64,000 nt of DNA from the NCBI GenBank assembly GCA_030645475.1, contig JAUSMA010000058.1, positions 1 to 64,000 on the forward strand, read 5' to 3'. The notes beneath the pieces are model-generated. The model saw only the letters and a program-made list of their open reading frames with translations, searched no databases and was not told where the DNA came from. This document shows positions 33,830-43,328 of the stretch, one piece after another (the stretch's first letter is position 1; the number at the start of each line of letters is the position of its first letter). The position numbers were made by a program, and so were the translations under genes. The DNA is from Nitrospirota bacterium. GTDB taxonomy: Bacteria > Nitrospirota > Nitrospiria > Nitrospirales > Nitrospiraceae.

Positions 33830-33922
33830 CGGGAGAGGATCCTGATTGCGTAAACTTCCGGCAGTCTGCTAAGGTGACGCCGATAGAGTTCCTTCGCGAC
33901 CATCACCGGACACATACCTCAC

Positions 33923-34957
33923 ATGGTTTGGGACCCCAAAGATCCTTGGAGCAAGAAGAGTGACCCGCTTGAGGATGCCCTCAAACAGGCCCAATCGCAA
34001 TTCAAGAATCTGATGCCCTCGAGCGGCTTCAGAAACGTCGCCCTCGCCGCCTTGGTCGTCTTCCTCGCCTGGCAAAGTGCGTTTATCATCGCCCCTGATG
34101 AGGAGGGCGTCGTGAAGCGGTTCGGCGTCCCAGTCAGGACAGTGGGCCCCGGCCCCCATGGGAAAATTCCTCTGATCGAAACGGTCCTGCAGCCAAAAGT
34201 CGAAAAACTTCATCGGATCGAGGTGGGATTCCGCACGGATCGGCAAGGCCGTCAGCAAATGCTGGCGCAAGAAGCCTTGATGCTCACCGGCGATATGAAC
34301 ATCCTGGCCATCGAGTTCATCGTGCAATACAAGATTAAAGAATCTGAGAACTACCTCTTCAGCGTCGCGGAAATCCATGAGACGATCGGCAAAGCTGCCG
34401 AAGCCTCCATGCGTGAAGTGGTCGGCAAGAGCAAGATCGACGAGGCCTTGACGACCGGCAAAGCCCAGATCCAACAAGATACCTTGGTCCTTCTCCAATC
34501 GATTCTCGACCAATATCACGGTGGCGTCCAGATCGCCGCCATCCAGCTTCAAGATGTCGATCCTCCCGAAGCCGTGGCCGCTGCATTCAAGGACGTGACG
34601 AATGCGAAAGAAGATCGGGAGAAACTGATCAACCAGTCCCAGAGCTATCGCAACGACATTCTTCCCAAAGCCAAGGGCGAAGCTGCACAGGTGGTGAACC
34701 AGGCCAAGGGCTATGCCCAGGCTCGACTCAATCGTGCGCAGGGTGAAGCCAACCGTTTCACGGCCACCTTGAAGGAATATAACCAGGCCAAAGACATCAT
34801 CAGCAAGCGGCTCTATATTGAAACGATGGAAGAGATTCTCCCGAATATCGAGAAAGTCATCATTGATGGCAAGGGCGGCGATCGTGTGCTGCCCTACCTT
34901 CCACTCGAACGGCTCAAAGCCAAATCCGGTGCCGCCGCTGAGGAGCAGAAACCATGA
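33923..34957 (+). CDS. hflK: HflK, FtsH-associated SPFH membrane protein
   Basis: A 344-residue inner-membrane protein: short N-terminal cytoplasmic segment, one transmembrane helix (about 40-58), then the SPFH/band-7 domain (FIIAPDEEGVVKRFGVPVRTVGPGPH) and a long charged helix typical of HflK. HflK and HflC form a cage around the FtsH protease and restrain its action on membrane proteins. The stop overlaps the hflC start by 4 bp (ATGA). The N-terminal Gly-rich region seen in E. coli is shorter here. Confidence 0.95.
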   Translation: MVWDPKDPWSKKSDPLEDALKQAQSQFKNLMPSSGFRNVALAALVVFLAWQSAFIIAPDEEGVVKRFGVPVRTVGPGPHGKIPLIETVLQPKVEKLHRIEVGFRTDRQGRQQMLAQEALMLTGDMNILAIEFIVQYKIKESENYLFSVAEIHETIGKAAEASMREVVGKSKIDEALTTGKAQIQQDTLVLLQSILDQYHGGVQIAAIQLQDVDPPEAVAAAFKDVTNAKEDREKLINQSQSYRNDILPKAKGEAAQVVNQAKGYAQARLNRAQGEANRFTATLKEYNQAKDIISKRLYIETMEEILPNIEKVIIDGKGGDRVLPYLPLERLKAKSGAAAEEQKP

Positions 34958-35814
34958 CCAAGCAGGGATTCATCATTGCACTCCTGGTGGTCGTCGTCGG
35001 ACTATTTATCCTGGGAGCCTCACCGCTCTTCATCGTGGACATCACCCAGAACGCGATTGTGGTCGAACTGGGAAAACCCAAGCGTAATCTCACAGAGCCG
35101 GGCCTCTATGTGAAAGTACCGTTTATTCAAGAGGTCACGTACTTCGATAAGCGCTTGCTGGATTACGACTCGGACCCCCAAGATGTGATCACGCAAGACA
35201 AGAAGACCCTCCTGCTTGACAACTATGCCAAATGGCGAATTGTTGACCCGTTAAAAGTTTACCAGAACTTTCAAAGCCAACGGGGAGCCTACCAACGGCT
35301 GCACGACATTATTTACTCGGAACTCCGGGTCGAACTCGGACGCCATGATCTTCTGGAAATCGTCGCGACCGGTCGTCATGACCTCATGAAGATCGTGACC
35401 CAACGCTCAAATGAGAAGGCATCCGCCTATGGGATCGAGATTCAGGATGTGAGAATCAAACGCGCCGATCTTCCTGAGCAGAACGAAAAGGCTGTATTCG
35501 CCAGAATGCAGGCTGAACGAGAACGGCAAGCGAAGCAATACCGTGCAGAAGGCGCTGAGGAAGCGCAAAAGATTCGGTCTGAAGCAGAGAAAGACCGTGA
35601 GATCATTCTCGCACAGGCCTATAAAGAATCTGAAGAGCTTCGAGGCGCAGGAGATGCTAAGGCCTTCAAGGTCTACGCGGACGCCTACAGACAGGATCCG
35701 AAATTTTTCGAGTTTACCCGTTCGATGGAAGCCTACAAGAAAGCCTTCAAAGATAAGTCGACCCTGGTGGTGAGTCCAGATTCAGAGTTCTTCAGATTTC
35801 TCAAGCAGCGCTAG
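34954..35814 (+). CDS. hflC: HflC, FtsH-associated SPFH membrane protein
   Basis: A 286-residue partner of HflK: N-terminal membrane helix (about 6-26), band-7 domain (VDITQNAIVVELGKPKRNLTEPGLYVKVPF) and the extended helix RADLPEQNEKAVFARMQAERERQAKQYRAEG, which is strongly conserved in HflC. It is translationally coupled to hflK. Its stop lies three bases from the stop of the convergent fhs gene, leaving no room for a separate terminator. Confidence 0.95.
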   Translation: MTKQGFIIALLVVVVGLFILGASPLFIVDITQNAIVVELGKPKRNLTEPGLYVKVPFIQEVTYFDKRLLDYDSDPQDVITQDKKTLLLDNYAKWRIVDPLKVYQNFQSQRGAYQRLHDIIYSELRVELGRHDLLEIVATGRHDLMKIVTQRSNEKASAYGIEIQDVRIKRADLPEQNEKAVFARMQAERERQAKQYRAEGAEEAQKIRSEAEKDREIILAQAYKESEELRGAGDAKAFKVYADAYRQDPKFFEFTRSMEAYKKAFKDKSTLVVSPDSEFFRFLKQR

Positions 35815-35817
35815 GAT

Positions 35818-37500
35818 TCAGGACAGCCCCACAACCTCGCCCGTGGCGGGATCGAATCCAATCCGTTCCCCTGCCGGCTTCTTCGGCAATCCCGGCATCA
35901 GTTGAATGCCGGAACAGACCGCCGTAAGAAACCCGGCCCCTGCAAGTAGTCGGACCTCCTTGACCGGCAGCGTAAACCCCGACGGGCGCCCCTTCAACGC
36001 CGGATCGTGCGACAGCGATAACGGCGTCTTCGCCATACAGATCGGTAGCTGATCCAATCCAAGCCGCTCGGCCATCTCAATGTCTCGTTCGGCTGTTGCC
36101 TCAAACGACACATCAGAGGCTCCATACATCTGCGTAGCAATGGCCTGAATCTTCTTCTTGATCGGCCACGCAACCTCATAGAGATGCTTGAATGTAGAGC
36201 CTTCCTCTGTGGCCCTAGCCACCGCCTCTGCTAATGCCTCAGCCCCTTTCCCACCATCGGCCCAATGAGTTGAGACTGCTGCATCCACCGCACCAACCTC
36301 TCGGGATCGCTCTCGAACCCACTCCAGCTCCGCCACCGGATCGTCGCTGAAGGCATTGACCGCCACCACCACAGGGATTCCATGAGCTTTTACGTTCGCA
36401 ATGTGCTGTTCCAAGTTTGCAAAGCCTTTGACCAAGGCCTCTTGATTGGGCCCGGTCAGCCCGACCGGAAGCCGTGCCCCAACCTTAACCGCTCCGCCGC
36501 CCCCGTGGAGTTTGAGTGCGCGGAGCGTCGCCACGACCACGGCTGCTGCAGGCTTGAATCCGGAGAGACGGCACTTGATGTTGAAAAACTTTTCCGCACC
36601 AAGATCGCTACCGAATCCAGCCTCTGTGACGACATAATCCGCACAACGTAGCGCGATGGCATCGGAAAGAATCGAACAATTTCCATGGGCGATATTGCCG
36701 AAGGGACCCGTATGCACAAATGCCGGCGTTCCCTCCAGCGTTTGAACCAAATTCGGCAGCAATGCTTCTCTCAGCAAAACGGCCATAGACCCGGCACAGC
36801 CGAACTCTTCTGCCCGCACTGGCTTCCCATCAGTTGTAAACCCCACAATGATCTGCCCGAGCCTCTGTCGTAAGTCTGCCTGGCTCGATGCTAACGCGAG
36901 CATCGCCATGACTTCAGAGGCTTCTGTGATCACAAACTGTCCTGTATGACCCGCCGCCCCCTCCCCCAGTGAGATCTGCCGGAGCGCGCGATCACTCACT
37001 CCTAACGTCCGAGGCCAGGTGATCCGATTCTGGTCCACATGAAGCGCATTCCCATGAAACAGATGATTATCAATAAATGCCGACAAAAGATTGTGGCTGG
37101 CAGAGACCGCGTGGGCATCGCCGGTCAAATGGAGGTTGATCTCTTCCATCGGAAGGACTTGCGCACGCCCTCCCCCTGTTCCTCCCCCTTTGATCCCGAA
37201 CACCGGCCCCAATGACGGCTGCCGAAGCGTGACGGCAGTTCGATGGCCGAGGCGCGACAGGCCCATGGCAAGCCCAATGGACGTGGTCGTCTTGCCTTCA
37301 CCGAGCGGGGTCGGGTTGATGGCGGTCACGAGTACATACTTGCCTAGTCGCGCTGATTTGAGGCGAGTCAGTACATCGAGCGAAACTTTCGCCTTTAGTT
37401 TTCCATAAGGGAATAGCTCGACGGCCTGGATTCCAAGCTGATCGGCAACATCCTGAATGGAACGCGCCTTCACCGATCGATTGATCTCAATATCTGTCAT
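35818..37500 (-). CDS. fhs: Formate-tetrahydrofolate ligase
   Basis: A 560-residue cytosolic enzyme making 10-formyl-THF from formate, THF and ATP. The P-loop TPLGEGKTTTSIGLAMGL lies near residues 67-85, and SLGPVFGIKGGGTGGGRAQV, FGNIAHGNCS and GFGSDLGAEKFFNIKCR are family signatures. Full length for the family. The leader has an extended -10 (TGTTATACT, near 37547) and two hairpins including CACCATCATGGTG, with no clear ribosome binding site. It feeds one-carbon units for purines and formylmethionine, or serves formate use. Confidence 0.97.
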   Translation of the reverse strand: MTDIEINRSVKARSIQDVADQLGIQAVELFPYGKLKAKVSLDVLTRLKSARLGKYVLVTAINPTPLGEGKTTTSIGLAMGLSRLGHRTAVTLRQPSLGPVFGIKGGGTGGGRAQVLPMEEINLHLTGDAHAVSASHNLLSAFIDNHLFHGNALHVDQNRITWPRTLGVSDRALRQISLGEGAAGHTGQFVITEASEVMAMLALASSQADLRQRLGQIIVGFTTDGKPVRAEEFGCAGSMAVLLREALLPNLVQTLEGTPAFVHTGPFGNIAHGNCSILSDAIALRCADYVVTEAGFGSDLGAEKFFNIKCRLSGFKPAAAVVVATLRALKLHGGGGAVKVGARLPVGLTGPNQEALVKGFANLEQHIANVKAHGIPVVVAVNAFSDDPVAELEWVRERSREVGAVDAAVSTHWADGGKGAEALAEAVARATEEGSTFKHLYEVAWPIKKKIQAIATQMYGASDVSFEATAERDIEMAERLGLDQLPICMAKTPLSLSHDPALKGRPSGFTLPVKEVRLLAGAGFLTAVCSGIQLMPGLPKKPAGERIGFDPATGEVVGLS

Positions 37501-37670
37501 AGGTGGAGTGGCACCATGATGGTGACTACCGCCGCAATAGCGCGGCAGTATAACACAGGAGTTCAGTCAGCTCGGTGGGGGATCTTGAGGAGGGCTGAGT
37601 TTCGTCTGGCCTCGTCATGAGCCGAGTGGTTCATAGCGAGGCCCCTGATCGAAACGGAAAGACTAGCTAG

Positions 37671-38708
37671 TTATTCGAGGATATACCGAACCGGGTCAAG
37701 CGTCTGGCCATACACTTTGACCATATAGTGTAAGTGGGGCCCAGTAGCCAGTCCGGTGCTACCAACTAATCCAACGACTTCCCCACGTTTGACGCGCTGA
37801 CCCTCTTTCACTAAAGCCTTAGCCATGTGACCGTAGAGAGTTTCAATACCGAATCCATGATCAATTTTTACGAGATTTCCCAGCTTCGGGTCGAACCCGA
37901 CTGTTGTAACGCGGCCTTGAGCCGGAGCCTGAACTGGAGCATTCGCAGCAGCGCCAATATCCAATCCATCATGCCACGCAGGCTTTTCAGTGAATGGGGA
38001 AACCCTTGGTCCAAACCCAGACGTCACCCACCCCTTCACTGGCCAAATGGACGGAGTCGCTGCCCACCGAGAAGACTTCTGCTCGGCAGCCAAGGATAAC
38101 TCTTGAAGGAACTGCTCCTGAGTCGTCGCTTCTTTCGATAACCAGTCAATGCCATTCTTGATTGAGGCGATCATCTCCTGCTCGGTGAGACCACTTGGGT
38201 CGACAGAATGGCTCGTTTGTCCAACGGGAGTATTCTGATCCGTTTCTACCAAACTTGGGCGCTGAGCACCCTCATCCCTCTTGAGATTCTTCTCAGCAGA
38301 AGACAGAACATTGCCATCTGGAATGGGGCCATCCTCACCACCTCGGCCATTTGCGACATCCCCTGTCTTTGGGGCCTCGATTCCCAACATAACACGAAGT
38401 CGCTGATTGACCTCTTTCATGCCCGTTAAGCGCTTCTTCAGATCATCGACGGCTCCAGAGAAAGCGGCTGTCTGCTCCCGTGCGCTCATCGCTTCTGCGC
38501 GGAACGCTGAGAGTTCCCAGACCTCACCAGTTCTGATCACGTAATGTGAAATGATCAGAATGTCGGCTAATAGGATAATTGCTCCAACAATCAATAACTT
38601 ACTGACAAATTTGCGTGGAAAACTAAACCGAAGAGGCTTGGCTGTTGAGCCACGAAAAATTACGACGGTATAGGCATCGCTATTTTCAGTACCGTTTACT
38701 TGTCCCAT
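37671..38708 (-). CDS. M23-family peptidase (LytM domain) with membrane anchor
   Basis: A 345-residue protein started at the ATG after GGGGTGAAGG. It has a cytoplasmic N-terminus, one transmembrane helix (about 37-57), a coiled coil (about 70-110), a linker, and a C-terminal peptidase M23 domain: HDGLDIGAAANAPVQAPAQG with zinc ligands His and Asp, and HLHYMVKVYGQ with the HxH ligands. It probably cuts peptidoglycan cross-links or activates amidases in the periplasm. It is monocistronic with a good promoter. Confidence 0.92.
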   Translation of the reverse strand: MGQVNGTENSDAYTVVIFRGSTAKPLRFSFPRKFVSKLLIVGAIILLADILIISHYVIRTGEVWELSAFRAEAMSAREQTAAFSGAVDDLKKRLTGMKEVNQRLRVMLGIEAPKTGDVANGRGGEDGPIPDGNVLSSAEKNLKRDEGAQRPSLVETDQNTPVGQTSHSVDPSGLTEQEMIASIKNGIDWLSKEATTQEQFLQELSLAAEQKSSRWAATPSIWPVKGWVTSGFGPRVSPFTEKPAWHDGLDIGAAANAPVQAPAQGRVTTVGFDPKLGNLVKIDHGFGIETLYGHMAKALVKEGQRVKRGEVVGLVGSTGLATGPHLHYMVKVYGQTLDPVRYILE

Positions 38709-38764
38709 AACCTTCACCCCCTGCTGAATGGGCTCTCCCCAGCTGTCCAAGATAGTCCTCGGCG

Positions 38765-38793
38765 AGTGTACCTATCCAGGCTGCTTCGGTCAA
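38765..38793 (-). promoter_or_regulatory. Sigma-70 promoter of the M23 peptidase gene
   Basis: On the minus strand, TTGACC (38793-38788) and TACACT (38770-38765) stand 17 bp apart. The predicted transcript starts near 38758, giving a leader of about 50 bases. Confidence 0.6.
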
Positions 38794-38833
38794 CCCCTCA
38801 CATTAACTATGACAAAATACTCAATATTAACAA

Positions 38834-39166
38834 TTAGATATGAGTCTCTCCCCGCACCCAACTCATATATTGATCGAGGCCTGCCCTGATCTCCAACGCC
38901 ACGATCTCAGGAGTTTCATAACTATGCATCGCCTTAATCGCCTTCTCGAGTGCCTGGTACCGAAGCTCTGTGGATTTCAGCATCAGGAGCGTTTCCCTTG
39001 ATTTGACAACTTTTCCGTTCCACCGATAGATCGACTTGATACTGGGGATGACATTCGCACAGACAGCCAGCCTGGCACTCACCATTTTCTCCCCGATCCT
39101 TACCGCTTCTTTCTGACTTGCCGTTGTGACCAAAACAATGAGGACCTTTGTTGGGACCTTTTTCAT
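38834..39166 (-). CDS. cutA: CutA1-family divalent-cation tolerance protein
   Basis: A 110-residue protein of CutA1 length. VLIVLVTTASQKEAVRIGEKMVSARLAVCANVIPSIKSIYRWNGKV is the unbroken family core (residues about 7-55); ETPEIVALEI and a YMSWV end follow. CutA1 forms a trimer with a ferredoxin-like fold; copper tolerance is historical and its true role is unclear. I choose ATG 39166 from family length. The local AT content is higher than in neighbours. Confidence 0.93.
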   Translation of the reverse strand: MKKVPTKVLIVLVTTASQKEAVRIGEKMVSARLAVCANVIPSIKSIYRWNGKVVKSRETLLMLKSTELRYQALEKAIKAMHSYETPEIVALEIRAGLDQYMSWVRGETHI

Positions 39167-39535
39167 AAGGGGACGTGACCCTGGCAAGATACCCTTCTCC
39201 TCCCTCTCCAACTATATCTCCTTCACTACTGATGGCCTGATAACGCAATTTCTGGACCTGCCTTCTAGGCAAATACTTACTTTTACAGCTTTATCAATAT
39301 GTTGCGTTACTCAATCGTACAAATCATAATATTCACCCCCCTCAAATCGTGTCGTCTAGACCACATAAAGACGACAAAATGACAAAAGTGTACAGTTACT
39401 TATCATCCTTGTTCAAAGACCATCGGGTTACCGCCCCACTAACGATCCAAGCAGTACCCATAAAAACCGAATACCTTGATCATTGACAGCCTTTTCACCC
39501 CTCACATATGATGCCCGCAATTAGGAGGCTACTCA
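39167..39535. other. AT-richer intergenic region
   Basis: About 370 bp between divergent cutA and rhodanese genes. The composition is clearly more AT-rich than the rest of the window. It contains the strong rhodanese promoter listed separately. I see no coding frame, tRNA or repeat. Confidence 0.5.
39483..39512 (+). promoter_or_regulatory. Sigma-70 promoter of the rhodanese gene
   Basis: A consensus TTGACA (39483-39488) and TATGAT (39507-39512) with 18 bp between. The start would fall near 39519, leaving a very short leader of about 17 bases that still contains AGGAGG before the ATG at 39536. Confidence 0.75.
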
Positions 39536-39856
39536 ATGGGCTTTGCCATTTCCCCAAAAGAACTAAAAGCAAGACTTGATAAGGGCGACAAGCTAGTACT
39601 GGTCGATGTGCGGGAGGACTGGGAATATTCCCTTGCAAAGATTGAGGGCTCAACCCTCATTCCTCTTGGAACACTTCCTCAATCGCTGGCTCAGTTGAAC
39701 CGTGACTCGGAGATCATCGCCATCTGCCACCATGGGATGAGAAGCGCCGATGCGACAAACTTTCTACTCCAACAAGGGTTCAGTACTGTAAAGAATCTAG
39801 TGGGTGGAATCGATGCCTGGTCGACCCAGGTGGATGGAACCGTTCCTCGATACTAG
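39536..39856 (+). CDS. Single-domain rhodanese sulfurtransferase
   Basis: A 106-residue rhodanese domain. LVLVDVREDWEYSLAKIEGSTLIPLG is the CDC25-like first half; the catalytic loop CHHGMRS carries the active Cys; it ends VKNLVGGIDAWSTQVD, as in GlpE/MoeBR-type rhodaneses. It would carry sulfane sulfur from a donor to thiol acceptors. The start has AGGAGG. It is monocistronic, so the partner is unknown. Confidence 0.93.
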   Translation: MGFAISPKELKARLDKGDKLVLVDVREDWEYSLAKIEGSTLIPLGTLPQSLAQLNRDSEIIAICHHGMRSADATNFLLQQGFSTVKNLVGGIDAWSTQVDGTVPRY

Positions 39857-39908
39857 CTCTGGAGACGATGCGTTTGGCGCTAATTAAGCCTGAACGGCCC
39901 AGCTGTTG

Positions 39909-40832
39909 CTAGCCCATACGCTCACGGAAATATTCGACAGTACGCTTGAGCCCTTCGCTGAGTTCGGCTCTCGGCTCCCAAGACAATTCCTGACGGAGCT
40001 TAGTGGAATCAATGACGCTCCGTGCCTGCTCGCCCTTTCTGGCTGGCCCATGAACTTCCTTACAGGTTGAATTCGTATGCGTGATGAGAAGCCTCAACAA
40101 ATCGTTGATTGACGTTTCTTGCCCTGTGCCAACATTATACGTTCCTTGTATTTCCTGACTCATCACCGCGAGATTTGCCTCAACAACATCTTCAACATAG
40201 ACGAAGTCTCTCGTTTGCCGTCCATTTCCATAAATAATCGCTTGCTCGTTGTTCAGCAACTTCTGAATAAAGATCGCAACCACCCCAGCCTCTCCATCAG
40301 GATCCTGACGAGGGCCATAGACATTCGCGTAGCGCAAGTTCACCACTTGAAGCCCGCTCACCCGTTGGTAGTATGAGAGGTACTGCTCCCCGCACAACTT
40401 ACTGATGCCGTAGGGCGATAGCGGCCGCGTGACGTGGGACTCAGAAGCAGGGTAGATCTCCTGTTCGCCGTAGATCGCTCCACCCGAAGAAGAGAATACC
40501 ACCTTCCGCACACCGTGCCTGACTGCTTGCTGCAATACGTTCAGCATTCCAAGAATATTCACCTGGGCATCGAAGACCGGATCTTCCACAGATTTCCTGA
40601 CGTCCATCTGTGCCGCAAGATGCATGACGATATGGGGCCGCTCGTTGCGAAACACCCGCTCAAGTCGCCAGCTCTGGATATCCATCTTACAGAAGCGAGC
40701 GGCACGATTGAGGTTTTTCCGCTTTCCTGTGGATAGATTGTCCACCACCACCACTTCATGTCCTTCCTGGACAAGGCGATCGACCACATGGGAACCAATA
40801 AAGCCGGCACCTCCCGTCACGAGTACCTTCAT
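39909..40832 (-). CDS. NAD-dependent sugar-nucleotide epimerase/dehydratase
   Basis: A 307-residue extended SDR. VTGGAGFIGSHVVDRL (about 4-19) binds NAD; VFSSSGGAIYGE holds the catalytic Ser region and YGISK the Tyr-Lys pair; RYANVYGPRQDP is a substrate-binding motif of UDP-glucose 4-epimerase and dTDP-glucose dehydratase relatives. I use the ATG at 40832, behind GGGGGC. It ends the minus-strand chain 28 bp after tlyA. The exact sugar is not determinable; GalE-type epimerase is the best guess. Confidence 0.9.
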   Translation of the reverse strand: MKVLVTGGAGFIGSHVVDRLVQEGHEVVVVDNLSTGKRKNLNRAARFCKMDIQSWRLERVFRNERPHIVMHLAAQMDVRKSVEDPVFDAQVNILGMLNVLQQAVRHGVRKVVFSSSGGAIYGEQEIYPASESHVTRPLSPYGISKLCGEQYLSYYQRVSGLQVVNLRYANVYGPRQDPDGEAGVVAIFIQKLLNNEQAIIYGNGRQTRDFVYVEDVVEANLAVMSQEIQGTYNVGTGQETSINDLLRLLITHTNSTCKEVHGPARKGEQARSVIDSTKLRQELSWEPRAELSEGLKRTVEYFRERMG

Positions 40833-40860
40833 GCATGCCCCCATCGCCAATGAATCGTCG

Positions 40861-41652
40861 TCATCCTCGCCCCTCCACAGTCCCCGTCATGCTGCGATCG
40901 CCCATACTAAACCCGACAAGAATCTCCCGATTCCCTTTTCGCCCTATCACAGGAGAATCGAGTACGCCTTTCAACTGAAGCCCCAACTGCGTCGCACAAG
41001 CAATGACTTTTTCAGTCACTGCCTCGCGTTGTGCATCATCCCGCACGATTCCGCCTCGCCCTACCTGCCCCTTGCCAACTTCAAACTGTGGCTTGACTAA
41101 CGCGACAACCGCCGCGGATCTATTGAGGAGGCGCACAACGGCGGGCAAGACTAAGGTCAGCGATATAAAGGATACATCGATGACCGCCAGATCGATCGGC
41201 TCAGGAACCACGGCACGGTCAACATACCGAATATTAGTCCGTTCGAGCAAGACAACACGAGAATCTTGACGAAGCTTCCACTCGAACTGCCCATACCCCA
41301 CATCGATGGCGTAAATACGGGTCGCGCCTCGCTGCAATAAACAATCGGTGAACCCGCCGGTCGAACAGCCGACGTCCATACCAACCGCCCCGAGTGGATC
41401 TATGTGAAACGCGTCAAGAGCCGCGGCTAATTTATCGCCTGATCGACTGACGAATAACGCAGGCTGCACAACCTCAATCCGCGCATCCAGCGGTACCAGC
41501 TTCGCAGGCTTATCCACCATGATCCCATCAACCGAGACTCCGCCTGCCAAGACCGCTCGAGCCGCGGCTTCACGGCTCGACACCAAGCCCTGCACCAGCA
41601 ACACACGGTCCAACCGTTCTTTGTGAATACGAGGGGTGGTCGCCATAGTCAC
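40861..41652 (-). CDS. tlyA: TlyA-family rRNA methyltransferase
   Basis: A 263-residue protein with an N-terminal S4 RNA-binding domain (about 10-70; RLDRVLLVQGLVSSREAAARAVLAGGV) and an FtsJ-like methyltransferase domain (VGMDVGCSTGGFTDCLLQRGA, YAIDVGYGQFEWKLRQDSRV, KPQFEVGKGQVGRGGIVRD). TlyA 2'-O-methylates 16S and sometimes 23S rRNA; the hemolysin label often given is historical. It sits in the exonuclease VII gene chain, 55 bp after xseB, a common arrangement. Start could be either of two close ATGs. Confidence 0.95.
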   Translation of the reverse strand: MTMATTPRIHKERLDRVLLVQGLVSSREAAARAVLAGGVSVDGIMVDKPAKLVPLDARIEVVQPALFVSRSGDKLAAALDAFHIDPLGAVGMDVGCSTGGFTDCLLQRGATRIYAIDVGYGQFEWKLRQDSRVVLLERTNIRYVDRAVVPEPIDLAVIDVSFISLTLVLPAVVRLLNRSAAVVALVKPQFEVGKGQVGRGGIVRDDAQREAVTEKVIACATQLGLQLKGVLDSPVIGRKGNREILVGFSMGDRSMTGTVEGRG

Positions 41653-41707
41653 TTACGGAAGCAATACGACGGAATGGAGGCGGATAGAGGAGCCCCTACC
41701 AGGGAAC

Positions 41708-41956
41708 TTAGGAAGACGGCTCATCGGTTTCGTCGTCTGGGGAGAAGGCGTGGATTCGTTTTCTGCCGTTCTTATCTTGCACGAGCACTTCTACTTTATG
41801 CTCGGCTTCTTCCAGAACCTTGAGGCAATTCTTGGAGAGGCGAATGCCCTCTTCGAAGATCCTGAGCGATTCGTCCAAGGGAAGATCGCTTTTCTCCAAC
41901 TCGCCGACAATGGCTTCCAACCGCGCCATTGCCTGTTCAAACTTTACCGCTGCCAC
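41708..41956 (-). CDS. xseB: Exodeoxyribonuclease VII small subunit
   Basis: An 82-residue protein: FEQAMARLEAIVGELEKSDLPLDESLRIFEEGIRL is the family hallmark two-helix region. Several XseB subunits bind each XseA to form exonuclease VII, which degrades single-stranded DNA. It follows xseA after 61 bp. The C-terminus is a charged tail ending DEPSS. Confidence 0.95.
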   Translation of the reverse strand: MAAVKFEQAMARLEAIVGELEKSDLPLDESLRIFEEGIRLSKNCLKVLEEAEHKVEVLVQDKNGRKRIHAFSPDDETDEPSS

Positions 41957-42017
41957 AGTACGCCTCGTTATTCATTCACAGATGTAGAGAGCCATTATAC
42001 TCGACCACCTTGCAATT

Positions 42018-43328
42018 TCAAACTGCGGAATCGTCGAACACCCGCGTGACCTTGCAACTCAGCCGCCCGCTTGCCAATTGAGCCTCCAACTCCTCGCCAA
42101 CCGCGACGTCGTTCGCTCGATGGAGAATCTTCCCAGCCGGCACAGTCTGAAGGATGCTGTACCCGCGACCAAGGACTGCCAATGGACTGAGCGTATGGAG
42201 CTGCGCCAGCAGCGCATGGACGCGATGACGATGTTGCGTCAAGACCACTCCCATCTGCCCCTCTAAGCGCTGTGAAAACTGCGGGACGGTTGCCAACCCT
42301 TGCTTGATCGCGAGAATAGGATTGAGACCGGATAGATCACGCTGTGCTACATGCACCCGCTCCCGCCCTACCGTGAGCAAGCGCTGGAGCATCTCGCGTA
42401 ACCGATCCACCATATCGTCTGTCCGTTGCGCCGCTGCCTGGAGACGGAAACGGACATCCGTCACCCCCCGAATGCCGGCATCGAGCCGCTGCCGCTCAAA
42501 CGCGCAATGCCGGAGCATCATCTGTCCCATACGGACGGTCAGCTCTCGTAATCGCTCCACGATCTCCGCCAAGACCGGAACGACCGCCTCGGCCGCCGCC
42601 GACGGCGTCGGCGCACGGAGGTCGGCCACGAAGTCAGACAACGTCACATCGATTTCATGCCCGACCGCCGACACTACTGGTACATGAGAAACCGCAATGG
42701 CACGCACAACGATCTCTTCGTTGAAACTCCAGAGATCCTCCATCGACCCTCCGCCACGCCCGACAATGATGACGTCCACAGAGCCCCATTCGTTCAACGC
42801 AGCAAGCGCCTCGGCGACTTGACGTCCGGCACTCTCCCCCTGAACTTGAACTGGCGCGATCAGAATCTGGATCGTCGGCCAGCGGCGACAAAGCACGGCC
42901 AGAATATCCCGTATGGCTGCGCCAGTTAGCGAGGTGATGACACCCACTGTCCGTGGAAACACCGGAAGAGGCTTCTTTCTGTCCTGATCGAACAACCCCT
43001 CTTCAGCCAATCGTTCTTTCAACTGTTCAAAGGCCAGCTGTAACGCGCCGACTCCCTTCGGCTCCACCGTATCGAGAACAATCTGATATTCTCCACGCAG
43101 TTCGTACACCGTGAGCCGCCCCCGCACAATCACCTGCATCCCCTCCTGCAAGGCGAAACGCAGCCGCACCGCGCTGGACCGAAACAGCACCGCGCGAATT
43201 TGGCTCGTCTTGTCCTTGAGTGTGCAATAGACATGTCCCGATCCGGGAGCACGAAGGTTGGAGAGTTCGCCTTCCAGCCAGATGTCAGAGAATTGTTCTT
43301 CGATGGAGGTGCGGAGTAGTCCCGTCAA
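42018..43328 (-). CDS. xseA: Exodeoxyribonuclease VII large subunit (start unusual)
   Basis: 436 residues from the first canonical start (TTG 43328). An OB-fold domain (LEGELSNLRAPGSGHVYCTLKD) is followed by the catalytic region (GVITSLTGAAIRDIL, VIIVGRGGGSMEDLWSFN, PVVSAVGHEIDVTLSDFVADLRAPTPSAAAE) and a coiled coil. The family start motif (F-T-V-S-E-L) is coded just upstream of this TTG and in frame, but no ATG, GTG or TTG lies between it and the ymdB stop. An ACG at 43400-43398, seven bases after AGGAG, would give 460 residues and restore the motif. The protein probably extends to 43400. Confidence 0.93.
   Translation of the reverse strand: MTGLLRTSIEEQFSDIWLEGELSNLRAPGSGHVYCTLKDKTSQIRAVLFRSSAVRLRFALQEGMQVIVRGRLTVYELRGEYQIVLDTVEPKGVGALQLAFEQLKERLAEEGLFDQDRKKPLPVFPRTVGVITSLTGAAIRDILAVLCRRWPTIQILIAPVQVQGESAGRQVAEALAALNEWGSVDVIIVGRGGGSMEDLWSFNEEIVVRAIAVSHVPVVSAVGHEIDVTLSDFVADLRAPTPSAAAEAVVPVLAEIVERLRELTVRMGQMMLRHCAFERQRLDAGIRGVTDVRFRLQAAAQRTDDMVDRLREMLQRLLTVGRERVHVAQRDLSGLNPILAIKQGLATVPQFSQRLEGQMGVVLTQHRHRVHALLAQLHTLSPLAVLGRGYSILQTVPAGKILHRANDVAVGEELEAQLASGRLSCKVTRVFDDSAV

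Noticed and set aside
37501-37560. THF-type riboswitch ahead of fhs
   Set aside because: There are two small hairpins, but the conserved core of THF riboswitches is not visible; ordinary leader structure is more likely.
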